From Pseudoselenomonas ruminantium (GTDB lineage Bacteria; Bacillota; Negativicutes; Selenomonadales; Selenomonadaceae): a stretch of 64,000 nucleotides of DNA. Numbering within the stretch: the stretch's first letter is position 1; each line of letters starts with the position of its first letter. The stretch is taken from NCBI GenBank assembly GCA_015058655.1, contig SVBX01000005.1, positions 62,001-126,000 on the forward strand. The letters run 5' to 3'. Under the pieces are notes generated by a model. It did no database searches and had not been told where the DNA came from. It saw only the letters and a program-made list of their open reading frames with translations. Of the stretch, positions 33,692-45,100 are shown one piece after another. The translations under genes and the position numbers were made by a program.

Positions 33692-34378
33692 ATGTTTGCA
33701 GTCATAGTCAACACCTTAGCTATCATCCTGGGCACTACCGTGGGCCTGCTTTTGAGGCGGGGCATACCCAGGCACATCTCCGAGGCCATCATGAAGGCCC
33801 TGGGGCTTTGCACCGTGATTATCGGCATTCAGGGGGCGGTGGCAGAAGAGAGGATTCTTCTCATGATTGTGGCCTGCGTGCTGGGTGTGCTTATAGGTGA
33901 ATGGCTGGACTGGGAAGGCCATGTGAACCGCTTTACGGAGCGCATTACCTCCCGCTTTGCAGGCCAGGGGGAGGGTGCTAAGATGGCCAATGCCTTTGTG
34001 ACCTCCTGCCTCATTATGAATGTGGGGGCCATGGTGATAGTTGGTTCTCTCAATGCCGGACTTTCGGCTGATTACACCCTGCTTTATACAAAGTCCCTGC
34101 TGGACCTCGTTTCCGGCACCATCATGGGAGCTGCCATGGGAGTGGGAGTCATGGGCTCGGCAATCTTCACCTTGCTCTTTCAAGGCGGTATTGTGCTCTT
34201 TGCGGAGAGCCTGGCGCCCTTTATTTCCACGGAACTTATCAAGGAAGTTGCCTGCACAGGCAGCCTCCTCATCCTTGCTATCGGACTGAATATGCTGGAA
34301 CTGACCAGGCTGAAGGTGATAAATTATCTGCCGGCGCTGGTGGTGGTGCCTTTGCTGATGTGGATAATGGGAATTTGA
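33692..34378 (+). CDS. DUF554 family membrane protein
   Basis: 228 residues, six or seven membrane segments, with the family pattern of a glycine-rich opening (FAVIVNTLAIILGTTVGLLL), NAFVTSCLIMNVGAMVIVGS in the middle and ILAIGLNMLELTRLKVINYL near the end. DUF554 proteins are widespread in Firmicutes and are suspected transporters; no substrate can be named. AGGAGG precedes the ATG. A terminator follows, so it is a single gene. Confidence 0.88.
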   Translation: MFAVIVNTLAIILGTTVGLLLRRGIPRHISEAIMKALGLCTVIIGIQGAVAEERILLMIVACVLGVLIGEWLDWEGHVNRFTERITSRFAGQGEGAKMANAFVTSCLIMNVGAMVIVGSLNAGLSADYTLLYTKSLLDLVSGTIMGAAMGVGVMGSAIFTLLFQGGIVLFAESLAPFISTELIKEVACTGSLLILAIGLNMLELTRLKVINYLPALVVVPLLMWIMGI

Positions 34379-34403
34379 GATAGCTGCACATATTTATTTA
34401 TCT

Positions 34404-34435
34404 ATGCTTCCTCGATGTCGGGGAAGCATTTTTTA
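34404..34435 (+). terminator. Intrinsic terminator after the DUF554 gene
   Basis: ATGCTTCC pairs with GGAAGCAT across TCGATGTCGG and is followed by a run of T. Confidence 0.85.
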
Positions 34436-34551
34436 CAAATGTCTTGCAGGGGGGACAGATACCTTATACTGAAGGTACAAATTGGGATAGCTGTGTGAAC
34501 CTGAAAGTAATATATAGTTTACAAAAAATGAGAAAATTTAGAAAAAATGTC

Positions 34552-34579
34552 TTGTGGGGGGGGGCTTCTGTATTATAAT
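34552..34579 (+). promoter_or_regulatory. Candidate phase-variable promoter of the two-partner secretion locus (G9 tract in spacer)
   Basis: TTGTGG (34552-34557) and TATAAT (34574-34579) are 16 bases apart, and the spacer opens with a run of nine G (34556-34564). The -10 box is perfect. Slippage in the G-run would move the boxes between 15- and 18-base spacing and so change transcription. It lies 73 bases before the tpsB start codon. The upstream stretch 34436-34551 is AT-rich with no other clear element. Confidence 0.6.
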
Positions 34580-34652
34580 TAAAGTAGAAAATGAGGTTAT
34601 TTTGCTTTTTCGCCGGAAAGGGCGGAAGACTGGTGAGCTGAGGGACTTTGAG

Positions 34653-36113
34653 ATGAAGCATTTGACTATGAAGAAGACGTTGTTGTTTTTCCTGCTGTTG
34701 GCTGGTTCCTGCCCGGTTCTGGCGGCTCCTGCGGATTTGGAGCACAACGCCGCCGAAGAAACTCTGAACAGAGAGCAGGAGGCTTTGCGTGAAGAGGCAG
34801 CGGAGAAGTCGGAAGACCTGCAGGCAAAAAATATCGTAGTGCCTGTGGGGGCAGTGGAAATCAAGGGCGCTAAGAGACTGACGGAGAAGGATGCGCGCCG
34901 CATCCTGCCGGAGCTTTTTCGTGGTCAGGTGCGCATACACAAGCTCGCCCAGCAGTTGCAGATGGCAAATGAGTCCGGCGCCGTAGCTTTACACGCTGAC
35001 TTTCACGAGGGGAGCGAGCCGGGGAAGCTGGCAGTGACTCTCACGGTACTGGAGAGGAAAAGCCAGCATGGCGGCATCGTTGTCAGCAATACAGGCAGCG
35101 AGTATACCGGGGACTGGCGTACCACCGCAAGCTATATAAATACCAATCTTTCCGGACGGCTTGACACCCTGGGGCTGGCCTGGGTTACCTCTCCCGACCA
35201 TTTTGAAGAAGTACAGCAGGGAGCTGTGAGCTATCGCTTTTCCCAGCCCAAAACCATGAGCAGCTGGAATTTCAACGGAAGCTATTCCCGGGTGGATCTG
35301 GGCAATGTTTCCCCGGATTATCTGAAAGGAATCCTGGACTATACCGCCAAGGGCGAAAGCATGAATACCGGCCTGCATTACCAGCACTATCTTGCCTATA
35401 CCTCAAGGGAGAGGGACAGCTGGAATCTGGGGCTGGACTACCAGCGCTCCATAGGAGATTACGGCTATACTTTCTATTCTGTTATTCCCTTTTCGGAAAG
35501 CTGGCGTCAGGATTATCATGTGACTACTGCAGGTCTTTCCTTCCAGCATCTGGACAGGGGGCTGCATCATGTGTTCTATTGGGATGCAGGGGTGGCAACA
35601 AGCCTTGATAAGGGAAGCAGTGTCTATCAGGAGGTCACGCCGGGCAGCGCCAGGCAGTTCACCCTTTTCAAGGGGAATCTCCTGTACCAGTACCGCACTA
35701 GGTCCAACTGGATCTTTGGCACTCGCTGGCAGGGACAGTACAGCCATAAGCACCTGGTATCCCTGGCTCAGTTGGGAGCAGGGGGACAGTATACTGTGAG
35801 AGGCTTCGAGGAGCGGGCCATCAGTGCTGACAGCGGTGTGATAGGAAATTTTGAGATTTATACCCCGGAGCTTTGCAAGGGCCTGCGGCTGGTGGCTTTC
35901 ACTGATTTTGCAGCCCTGTCCAACAATACAAGCGAGGATACTCTCTGCTTCGGCAACGAAAGGATTGCTTCAGCAGGTCTGGGCCTTCGCTATGCCAACG
36001 AAAAGAGCGGTCTGGGTATTTCTGTTGACTATGCCAAGATAATTGATGATGTGGATTACAGTGACAATACAACTATTAGACGCTGGAATGTGAATTGCAG
36101 CTATAGGTTTTAA
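34653..36113 (+). CDS. Two-partner secretion outer-membrane transporter (TpsB, FhaC/ShlB family)
   Basis: 486 residues from the ATG at 34653 (GAGGGA upstream). The signal peptide ends near PVLAAPA. Residues about 65-135 (VGAVEIKGAKRLTEKDARRI to LTVLERK) look like one POTRA domain, fewer than the two usual in the family. The rest is a 16-strand-type beta barrel with QYTVRGF, the conserved VRGF/Y motif of loop L6, and an aromatic C-terminal residue (SYRF). It exports the adjacent TpsA across the outer membrane. The gap to tpsA is 29 bases with AAAAGGAG. Confidence 0.9.
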   Translation: MKHLTMKKTLLFFLLLAGSCPVLAAPADLEHNAAEETLNREQEALREEAAEKSEDLQAKNIVVPVGAVEIKGAKRLTEKDARRILPELFRGQVRIHKLAQQLQMANESGAVALHADFHEGSEPGKLAVTLTVLERKSQHGGIVVSNTGSEYTGDWRTTASYINTNLSGRLDTLGLAWVTSPDHFEEVQQGAVSYRFSQPKTMSSWNFNGSYSRVDLGNVSPDYLKGILDYTAKGESMNTGLHYQHYLAYTSRERDSWNLGLDYQRSIGDYGYTFYSVIPFSESWRQDYHVTTAGLSFQHLDRGLHHVFYWDAGVATSLDKGSSVYQEVTPGSARQFTLFKGNLLYQYRTRSNWIFGTRWQGQYSHKHLVSLAQLGAGGQYTVRGFEERAISADSGVIGNFEIYTPELCKGLRLVAFTDFAALSNNTSEDTLCFGNERIASAGLGLRYANEKSGLGISVDYAKIIDDVDYSDNTTIRRWNVNCSYRF

Positions 36114-36142
36114 TTGACAGCCCTAAAAGGAGTTGAGCTGCC

Positions 36143-39100
36143 ATGAAAAGGTATCAAAAAAATGTAAAGCACGCGGCCCTGGCTGCTATGGTTGCCCTGG
36201 CGTTGTCATCTACAGGAGTTTTTGCGGCAGATTTGCCGGCTGGAGGTAAAGTGATTTCTGGTAATGTTACTGTTACCGGAGGAACCAATTATGCTGCTGG
36301 GACAGAGAATACGGCAGAAGTGCTTATAAATCCCGTAGATAATCCTTCCAGTATGGCATTTCATATAAAAGGTTATGGTTTTATAGAATGGAATTCTTTT
36401 GATATCGCCAGTGGAAAGTCATTGTCCTTTTCCGGGGATAATGGATCCTTTATTGTCAATAGGGTTACTGGTAACTCAAACTCAGGTATATATGGGACCT
36501 TGAATGTTCAGAATATACCATTTATACTGGCAAATCCGAATGGTATCATTGTGGGGGGGAGTGCGCATATTTCTGGCAATGATATTATGTTGGCTGCGAT
36601 GGATGTAGCGTATAGTAATAATAGCATTCAATTCACTTTTACAAATCCAGGGCCTATTACCCTTGGTAGCGCAGAGATTACAGGTAAGGTGTCTGCCTTG
36701 GGAAAGACTATAGCCGTGGCTGATGGTATTACTTTTTCTGGAGATTCTGCGTTGCGATTGTTGGCGGGGGACAGTTCTATTGCTATTGTTGCTGGTAATG
36801 AGGTACAGTCAATGGGCAGTGGAGGGGCAATTACCTTTAATGGTTCTCTTACTGACAGTGCTCATGCTGTGGCTCTTACGGCGGATGCGAGTACAGTTAG
36901 TATGGCAGATGGCAAGACTATTTCCCTTACCAATGCGGATTCCTCAGTTACTATTAACACAGCCAGCCTGCAGAATGCTAATATTACTGCACCGAGGGTG
37001 ACTGTGATAAATAGTAGCGATCTGACCATTACTGGTGGCAAACTGTCGGGCGATGAAGTGAAAGCCCTGTCTGGGACTTTGGCGGATAGTGGAGATTTGA
37101 CATCAAGTGGTACGGTGACAGTCAGTGGTACCGAAATAACGGGAAGCAGCCTGACCCTGGCCGGGAAGAATGTTGTTGTAGGCAGCGGGGCAACCATTGG
37201 CAATGGGGATACGGAGACAGTGCGTATGCTGGCTGGCAACAGCATTGAAGATGGTATAGTTTCCACCAGCCTCAGCAGCAATGTGCCCGACAATAAGATT
37301 ACCGTCAGTGGCAGTAGCAGTGTTTCTGGCAAGGATATTTTGCTGGCAGGCGGTGTGGTCAATGTGAATGGCGGCACCATAGACGCAGGGACGAACTCTG
37401 TCTATCTGCTGGCTGGCAAGAATATTAATACAGAAAATGCTGTGGGCGTATCTGGTGAGGTCATAACAGAGGCTGTGTCTGGCAATAAGGTGACCATTAG
37501 TGAATCTGCCAATATAAAAGCAAAGGATATCCATGTGGCAGGTTATGATGCTTCGTTGAAGAACAGCTCCATTCAGACTGATTCTCCTGTCAATGCTGTC
37601 ACAGGTTCGGCTATTGTGAAATCATCTGAAGGTGATTTGGAGCGTACGGCCACGGCTTCAGGAATCACTAAAAGGGGAGATTTGGTTCGTGTAAATTCTG
37701 ATGTGACCGTAGGTGAAGAGACGGATGATTCTGCTTTTATTGAATTGCCCACTAAGGGGACTGTTGCGCAGGGGAGCATTGATTATAAGACTGGTGAATC
37801 AACAACAGAATACGCAGTAGGTGGAGCTCTTCTTAACCCCGTAAATAATAGTGCTATTGCTGTGCATAATTCAGGTGAAACTCCGAATCATAGCATTATA
37901 AATTGGCAGACCTTTGACATTGGCACAGGGGGAACTCTGTCCTTTGATACTCAGTATGGTGCTTTGCTGAATCGTGTCACGGGCAGCTATGAATCCTGGC
38001 TGAAGGGGAACTTGAATCACACTGGAGCGTATCCTTTGCTTCTGGTGAACCCCAACGGCATTCATGTCTATAAGGGTGCAACAATCAACGCTTCCAATCT
38101 GGTTCTTTCCGGACTGGAAATGTCTGATAGTGCCTTTAACACCTTTGCAGGGGGCGGTGCGGCAAGTTTTGACACTGCTTCAAAAGGCAATATTACGATT
38201 GATAAGGATGTAACCTTTAGTAATGCTACAGGTAAGCTGTCATTGGTGGGCAAAAAAGTTGATGTTGCAGCAAATAATATTACTGCAGCAAAAATGAAGG
38301 TCGATGCTACGGAGACTGCCACGCTGACGGGGCTTACTTTTACTGGAGAGCTTACAGGCAATGGTTACTTAGGAAATAACGGGGGAAGTCTGACCCTTTC
38401 TGGTGGTACTTATACTGGTGGCGTGGACCTTAACGGCAGCACTGTCGAGCTTAAGAATGGCTCCTATTCAGGTGGAAATCTGACTGCTGAGGGGCAGACA
38501 GTGAAAATGACTGACAGCACTTTTGCTGGAGAGCCAAATGCTAACAGCATTACTTTGTCAGCCCTTGGCAGTGGCGGCAAAGTTACGGTGACTGACAGCA
38601 CTATCACTGAGGCCAAGAATGCCACATTTACAGGTGAAACTGTAGATATTAGCGAGTCGGGCACCGGCAGAGGCTTTTGGTCGGCAAAAACCTTTACTTT
38701 GGGGAAAGGGGAAAGTGCGTCCGCTAATGAAACAACTATAAAGAATATAGATTTGACAGTTTCCGATGATGGCGGCCCCACCGTGGGGAATGATGTGGCT
38801 CTTAATCTTGACAATACTAAGATGTCTGCGTCCAAGATTAATGTAGCTCCAAGCAGTCTTACACTTAAAAATGCTAGTGAGATTAAAAGCAGCGGTACTG
38901 TAAGCATTGTAACGCAAACAGGAGATGCAGCCCTGCAGGGGGGCAGCAGCATTACTGCTGAGGATGGCGATCTGGCTATCCAGACTGCAGGGGCAGTAGA
39001 TATGCAGGGAGCTAGCTCTCTGGCCGCGACAGATGGCAAGGTTGATGTGCAGGCAACTGGCAATGCTAACGTGCAGGGAAATAGTGCCATAAATGCAAGT

Positions 39101-42100
39101 GGGAATATCGACGTGCAGGGTGCTGCCATTAGTGTGACAGCAACTGATACTAACAAAGATATAGTTAAGAGTACGGCTGGTAGTATCAATCTGCGTACGA
39201 TTGCCGAGAATGAAGTTGCTAATGCTATAAACACTCAGACCATAAATATTCAGGGTGCGAATCTGACTGCCCAAGCTGCTGGGCAGAGCATTGCACTTAC
39301 CGGTTATGATGTTACTAATTCAGGGAAGGTTAACACTACTAGTGTTAAATTTACTGGCAAGAATGATATAAATAATTCTGGTGATATTACGGCAAATAAT
39401 GTGACTGTTAAAGGCACAGATGTTGTTAATTCTGGTACCATTGCTGCGACTACGCTGACTACTGATAGTGGAGATTTTAATACTTCTGGTGTAGTGGATG
39501 TCACTGATATGAATGTGACAGTCGATGGTACGGATGGCAATATTACCTTAGGTGGCAAAGTCAACGTTGCAAATGGTTTGACATTGACAGGTGGCAGCCA
39601 GGGGGAGGTTGCGCTCAATGGCAACATTACGGCTCCCTCTGTGACGGTGTCTGCCAAGGATATCAGCGGTTTTGGTGGCACGGTAACAACTACCGGGAAT
39701 ATTTTGCTGCAATCTGGTAGCAGGGCTACTGAAAGTGATCCATACACCACTACTGTGGGTGGCAGTGTTGAATTTTCGGGTATGACTATCACTGCTGATA
39801 AGTTGACGGCTTTTGCTGAGAGAACCACTATCAATAACAGCACCATTAATGCTGATACCATGGAGGCTGCAGCTGCCAAGACTGTTAATACGAGCACTTG
39901 GGAGGCAACTTTTGGGGATAATGAAAACATACATAACCTTGTCATGAGTGGCAATACAGTTGGCAATAAGGCAGCAAATGGCGCCATTGAGACGGTGAAG
40001 CTGGCAGGCAGGAATGTGACCTTTGGCGGTGGAAGCAGCGATGCTAAGGCTTTTAGGGCAAATTCTGTGGCTGTGACTTCTGGTAACGCTATCACTGTGT
40101 CTTCCGGGCAGGTGGACATTACTGGTGATGAGGGGCTTTCTCTTAGTGGCAAGTCTATTACAGTAGATGGTTATGGTACCGTAAATGCGAAGAAGATTGC
40201 TTTGAATGCTACGGAAACGGATGTAGATTTGAAGGCATACTCTGCCCTGAATGCTACAGCAGCTACTGACTCTGTTAATATTAGTGCGCAAAATAATATC
40301 AAGGCCTATGGCAATATTTTGGTGAAAAATGCTGAAAATGAAAAGACCGGTTTGATTAATTTTGTAGCTCCCAATGTAGAGATTGGCTATTCTTCTGATT
40401 GGAGGACATTGGAGGCCGATAGGCTTAATGTCAATGCCAGTGAATCCATCAAAGTGGAGCAGGCTACGGTAGGTGTAAAAAGTAATCTTGATCTCAGCAG
40501 CAAGAATGTGGCTGTAAGCAACAGTACGATTGCCACTGCTGGAACGCTTAATCTTGCAGGAACGGAAGACGGTGAGGCTCCATCAGTTGCCGTATCGGCA
40601 GGCAGTGCGTTGACTGGTACTGAAGTTACCATAGCTGGCAAGGGCCTAAATGTGAGCAATTCCAGCCTTACAGCTACAGATGGTGGGATTTCGGCGATTT
40701 CCACAGGTGAAAATGATATTGTTATGAGTGCATCTGCTTTGGGGGCAGCTGATGAGAATGCTGGCATTGTCATCAGCTCTGGCAGGGCTGTTCAACTCAT
40801 TGGTGGGAGTATTGCGGCAGGAAATGATATCAGTCTTAATGCAACGGCGGGAGAAGTGTCTTCTTCCGGCAATCTTACGACTACTAGAGGCAATATTACC
40901 CTGGATAGTGCAGATGGTTCCAAGATTAGCTCGACAGGAAATCTCATGGCTTCAAGTGGCACGATTACCCTTGGCCATGCAGATGGAGTGAATAAGACTG
41001 GTACTGTTGAGATAGGCTCAAGCTCCGGCAGCAGGACTGTCAATGCTGCTAAACTTCATGTCAATGCTACTGAGAAGATTGGTGTCCAGAGAACTACTGT
41101 AGAAGTAACTGATAGTGAGGGCATCAGCCTGAATAGCAATGCCGTGGAGGTAGGCGGAAGTACGTTGAAAGCAACTACAGGCGGTATAAGTGTAGTTGCT
41201 ACTGATGCTAATATTACGAACAGCACGCTGAATGCGACTGCAGGCGGTATAGGTGTAGCTGCCACTGATGCTGATATTGCGAGCAGTACCTTAACGGCTA
41301 GAGATAGAATAAGTGTAAGCGGCAATAGTGATACAGATATCACAGGAAGCACTGTAACATCTACTGGTGGCAACATAAACATCAATAATGTTTCTGAAAC
41401 AGGGACTATTGATATAACGGGGGTCAGTGCCCTAAAGGCAGCGAGCGGCAATATTGCTATTGGCAATGCTGCCAGTGGGGCCGTTGCGTTGAATATGAAT
41501 TCCTCTGTTGATAATGCTCTTGAAGCAAAGGGGATTGATGTTAAGGGGCAGAGTATAAGTGCTTCTGGCAAGGCTTTCAATGCGACAAATGGAGATATTA
41601 CTCTCACAGCGAAGTCTGCAGCCAGTGAAACTGACACCAAGGCCATCAATGTTTCCAACAACATGACTGCAAGCGGAAGCATAAGCCTTACTACAGCAGC
41701 GGGAGAAGTATCTTCTTCTGGCGCTCTTACGGCTACTGGCGGCCATATTACCTTGAACAGTGCAGATACTTCCAAAATCACCACGACAGGAAATATCACT
41801 GCTGAAAGTGGCACGATTACCCTTGGCCATGCAGAGGGAGAGAATACGACTGGTACTGTTGAGATAGGCTCAAGCTCCGGCAGCAGGACTGTCAATGCTG
41901 CTAGACTTCATATCAATGCTACTGAGAAGATTGGTGTCCAGGGAACTACTGCAGAAGTAACTGATAGTGAGGGCATCAGCCTGAATAGCAATGCCGTGGA
42001 GGTAGGCGGAAGTACGTTGAAAGCAACTACAGGCGGTATAAGTGTAGTTGCTACTGATGCTAATATTACGAACAGCACGCTGAATGCGACTGCAGGCGGT

Positions 42101-45100
42101 ATAGGTGTAGCTGCCACTGATGCTGATATTGCGAGCAGTACCTTAACGGCTAGAGATAGAATAAGTGTAAGCGGCAATAGTGATACAGATATCACAGGAA
42201 GCACTGTAACATCTACTGGTGGCAACATAAACATCAATAATGTTTCTGAAACAGGGACTATTGATATAACGGAAGCCAGTGCCCTGAAGGCAGCAAGCGG
42301 CAATATTGTTATTGGCAATGCTGATAGTGGAGCCGTTGCGTTGAATATGAATTCCTCTGTTGATAATGCTCTTGAAGCAAAGGGGATTGATGTTAAGGGG
42401 CAGAGCATAAGTGTTTCGGGCAAGGCGTTCAACGCGACGGATGGGAATATTACCTTCAAGGCGAAGTCTGCAACTAGTGGAACTGGCACAAATGCTATCA
42501 ATATATCCAACGGCATGACTGCAAGTGAAAGCATAAGCCTTACTACAGATGCGGGTGAGGTATCTTCTTCTGGCACGCTCACGGCTACTGATGGCAATAT
42601 TACCTTTGACAGCATGGATGGTTCGAAGATTGTTGCGACTGGAAGTATGTCTGCAGCAGATGGGAGGATTACTTTGGGCCATGCAAACGGTGATGAGGCT
42701 GCCAGGACAAAGGTTGTTGAGATTGGTTCTGCTTCTGGCGCTAGGAAAACCGTTAAAGCAACGGCGCTTAATGTTAATGCCACTGATGCTATAAACATAA
42801 AGAATGTTAATGCAGAAACTACTGGCGATGAAGGCTTGGCAATTTCCAGCCATAAAGTTTACATTGGCAGCAGCCAGCTGAAAGCTGATAAGGGAGACTT
42901 GGCCCTTAATTTTGAGGTTGGTGATGATTTGTATGGAGAAAATCTGTATGATGCTAAATTGATTGCAGCCGATACTAACACAGGAAAGGGTAATATCAGC
43001 ATAACTTCTAAGGGTAACATTTATACTCATAGTGTTGATTTTGATGCAGACAAGAATATTACTCTTGATGCCTCGCAAGGGGGATATATTTATTCGCATA
43101 CTGGTAACACGGAATCTAAATATGGAGACATAGTTCTTAAAGCAAAAAATTCTCCATATGGTTTAAGTATATCAGATGCTAATTATCCTAATTATCCTGA
43201 TGAGGCTATAACCATAGTCTCAGGAATAAAAGCAGATAACGGAAAGATTACACTGCAATCTGAGGCGGGAGATATAGGCCTTTATAAAACAAACTTTAAT
43301 TATAAAGTTATTGGCAAAGATGTGGCAATTAAAGCCTTTAATGGTGGCGTGGATGTAAGAGCTTCTGTAGAGGCAACGGGGGGAGATATTGAAATTCTGG
43401 CCAATAAGGAAAATGGAACAGCCATCAGTACTTATAGAGAAAAAGGCTATTTGATAGCAGAGGATGGGAAGATAAGTCTGCTGGCTGAGAAGGGGGATAT
43501 TGATTTAGAGTTATATACAAATCAGCGTGCTAATGAAATTGCAGTTACGGCAAAAGATGGCAATGTTACATCAGAAAGCAACATAAGTGCATCAACTGTT
43601 AATTTAAATGCTGGTATAGAAGATAATAAAGGGAACACAGTCATGTTGAAACCGTCTTCCATGATTGTCTCTAATGGTAATGTAAATATAGTTGCCAGTG
43701 AAGGTACTATCAATGCAGCAGGATTTATCGGAAGCAATGTTACGGGGAGAAAGGTTAATGAAGTTAACCTAACAGCTAATTCAGTAGCAATTGGTGCTGA
43801 TGACTATATGCAGGCCAGTACGGTTTCTGCCGAGCAGTTGACGGTAACGGCTCCCGAAGCAATTTCTGTGCAGAAAGCTACTATTGACGTAACGAGTGAT
43901 TTGGCTCTTTCCAGCAAGTCGGTAGCTGTCACCAATGCCGTTGTCCAAACTGCCGGGGATATGAGCCTTACTGCTACTAATGGCAATGTTGCTTTGAATG
44001 CGGCTGCGCTCAGCGCTGAGGGAAATATCAATATCACCTCTGAGACAGGCAATGTAACTGCTTCAGGCGGAAGCATAACTTCGTCCGGGGATATTGCGGT
44101 CAAATCCACAACTGGCACTATTACCACCACTGGCGGCAGCATGACGGCTGGGCATGAAATTTCCTTTAATAAGGACAATGCCAATACTGGTGACATAACT
44201 GTGACCGGCACCCTTACGGCAGAAAGCAGCAATGGTGCTAAAGATGGTATTATCACTCTTGGCAACGAAGCTACGTCCAATCTGAATGTCGGTACTGTGG
44301 ATAATGGAGCAACCCTGACTGCTGGCAGCATTTCTTTCAATGGCAAGGATAAAATCAATGTAGTCAATGCTGGTGTGGAAGTGGCCGGTACGGGTGGAAT
44401 CAGCCTGTCCAGCAAGGAAGTCTATGTAAAGGATAGTGGACTGACGGCTGACCAGGGCAACCTGTCTATTAAATCCACAGATGCCAGCAAGAGCCTTATT
44501 TTGACCGGTGCTGCGCTGACTGCCAAAGGTACTGGTGAAAATCAGGGCGTTATTGATATCGATTCTGCTAAGGATGTTAGTATTGCTGATGGCAGTATGA
44601 CGGCCAACCGGGATATTGATATTGATGCTGCTGATATCACGGCATCTGGTACCTTGTCAGCAGTCAATGGAAATATCACGCTTGGGCATAGTGGCTCGAA
44701 TGCCACGGCCAAGGTTACTTTGGGGGCAGATAGTGGCAGCAGGACTGTCACGGCTAAAAATCTTGCTATCAATGCCACAAATAATATTGGCATAAAGAAG
44801 GCCACTGTCAACATCACAGGAGCAGACGGTGTTACCTTGTCCAGCACAGGGGTAAGTGTAGAGAGTGCTGCTTTGAATGTCAATGGCAAGGCAGATTTGC
44901 TTGGTGATACTGTCAGTATGAACAGCACGGACCTGACCGCTGGCGGCGATGTAAATATTAAGGGCAGCTGGACGGCGGCTGGTACGCCTGTCAGCATTAC
45001 TGATACCAACATAACCTCCACTGGTGGGGATGTAAGCCTGCAGGCAGGGCAGATAGCTGTTTCTACTACGGGCACAGATGCCAAGACCATTCAGGGCAAA

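Noticed and set aside
41009..42718. CRISPR-like array
   Set aside because: The repeats are long, coding and in frame, with no short spacers; no cas genes are present.
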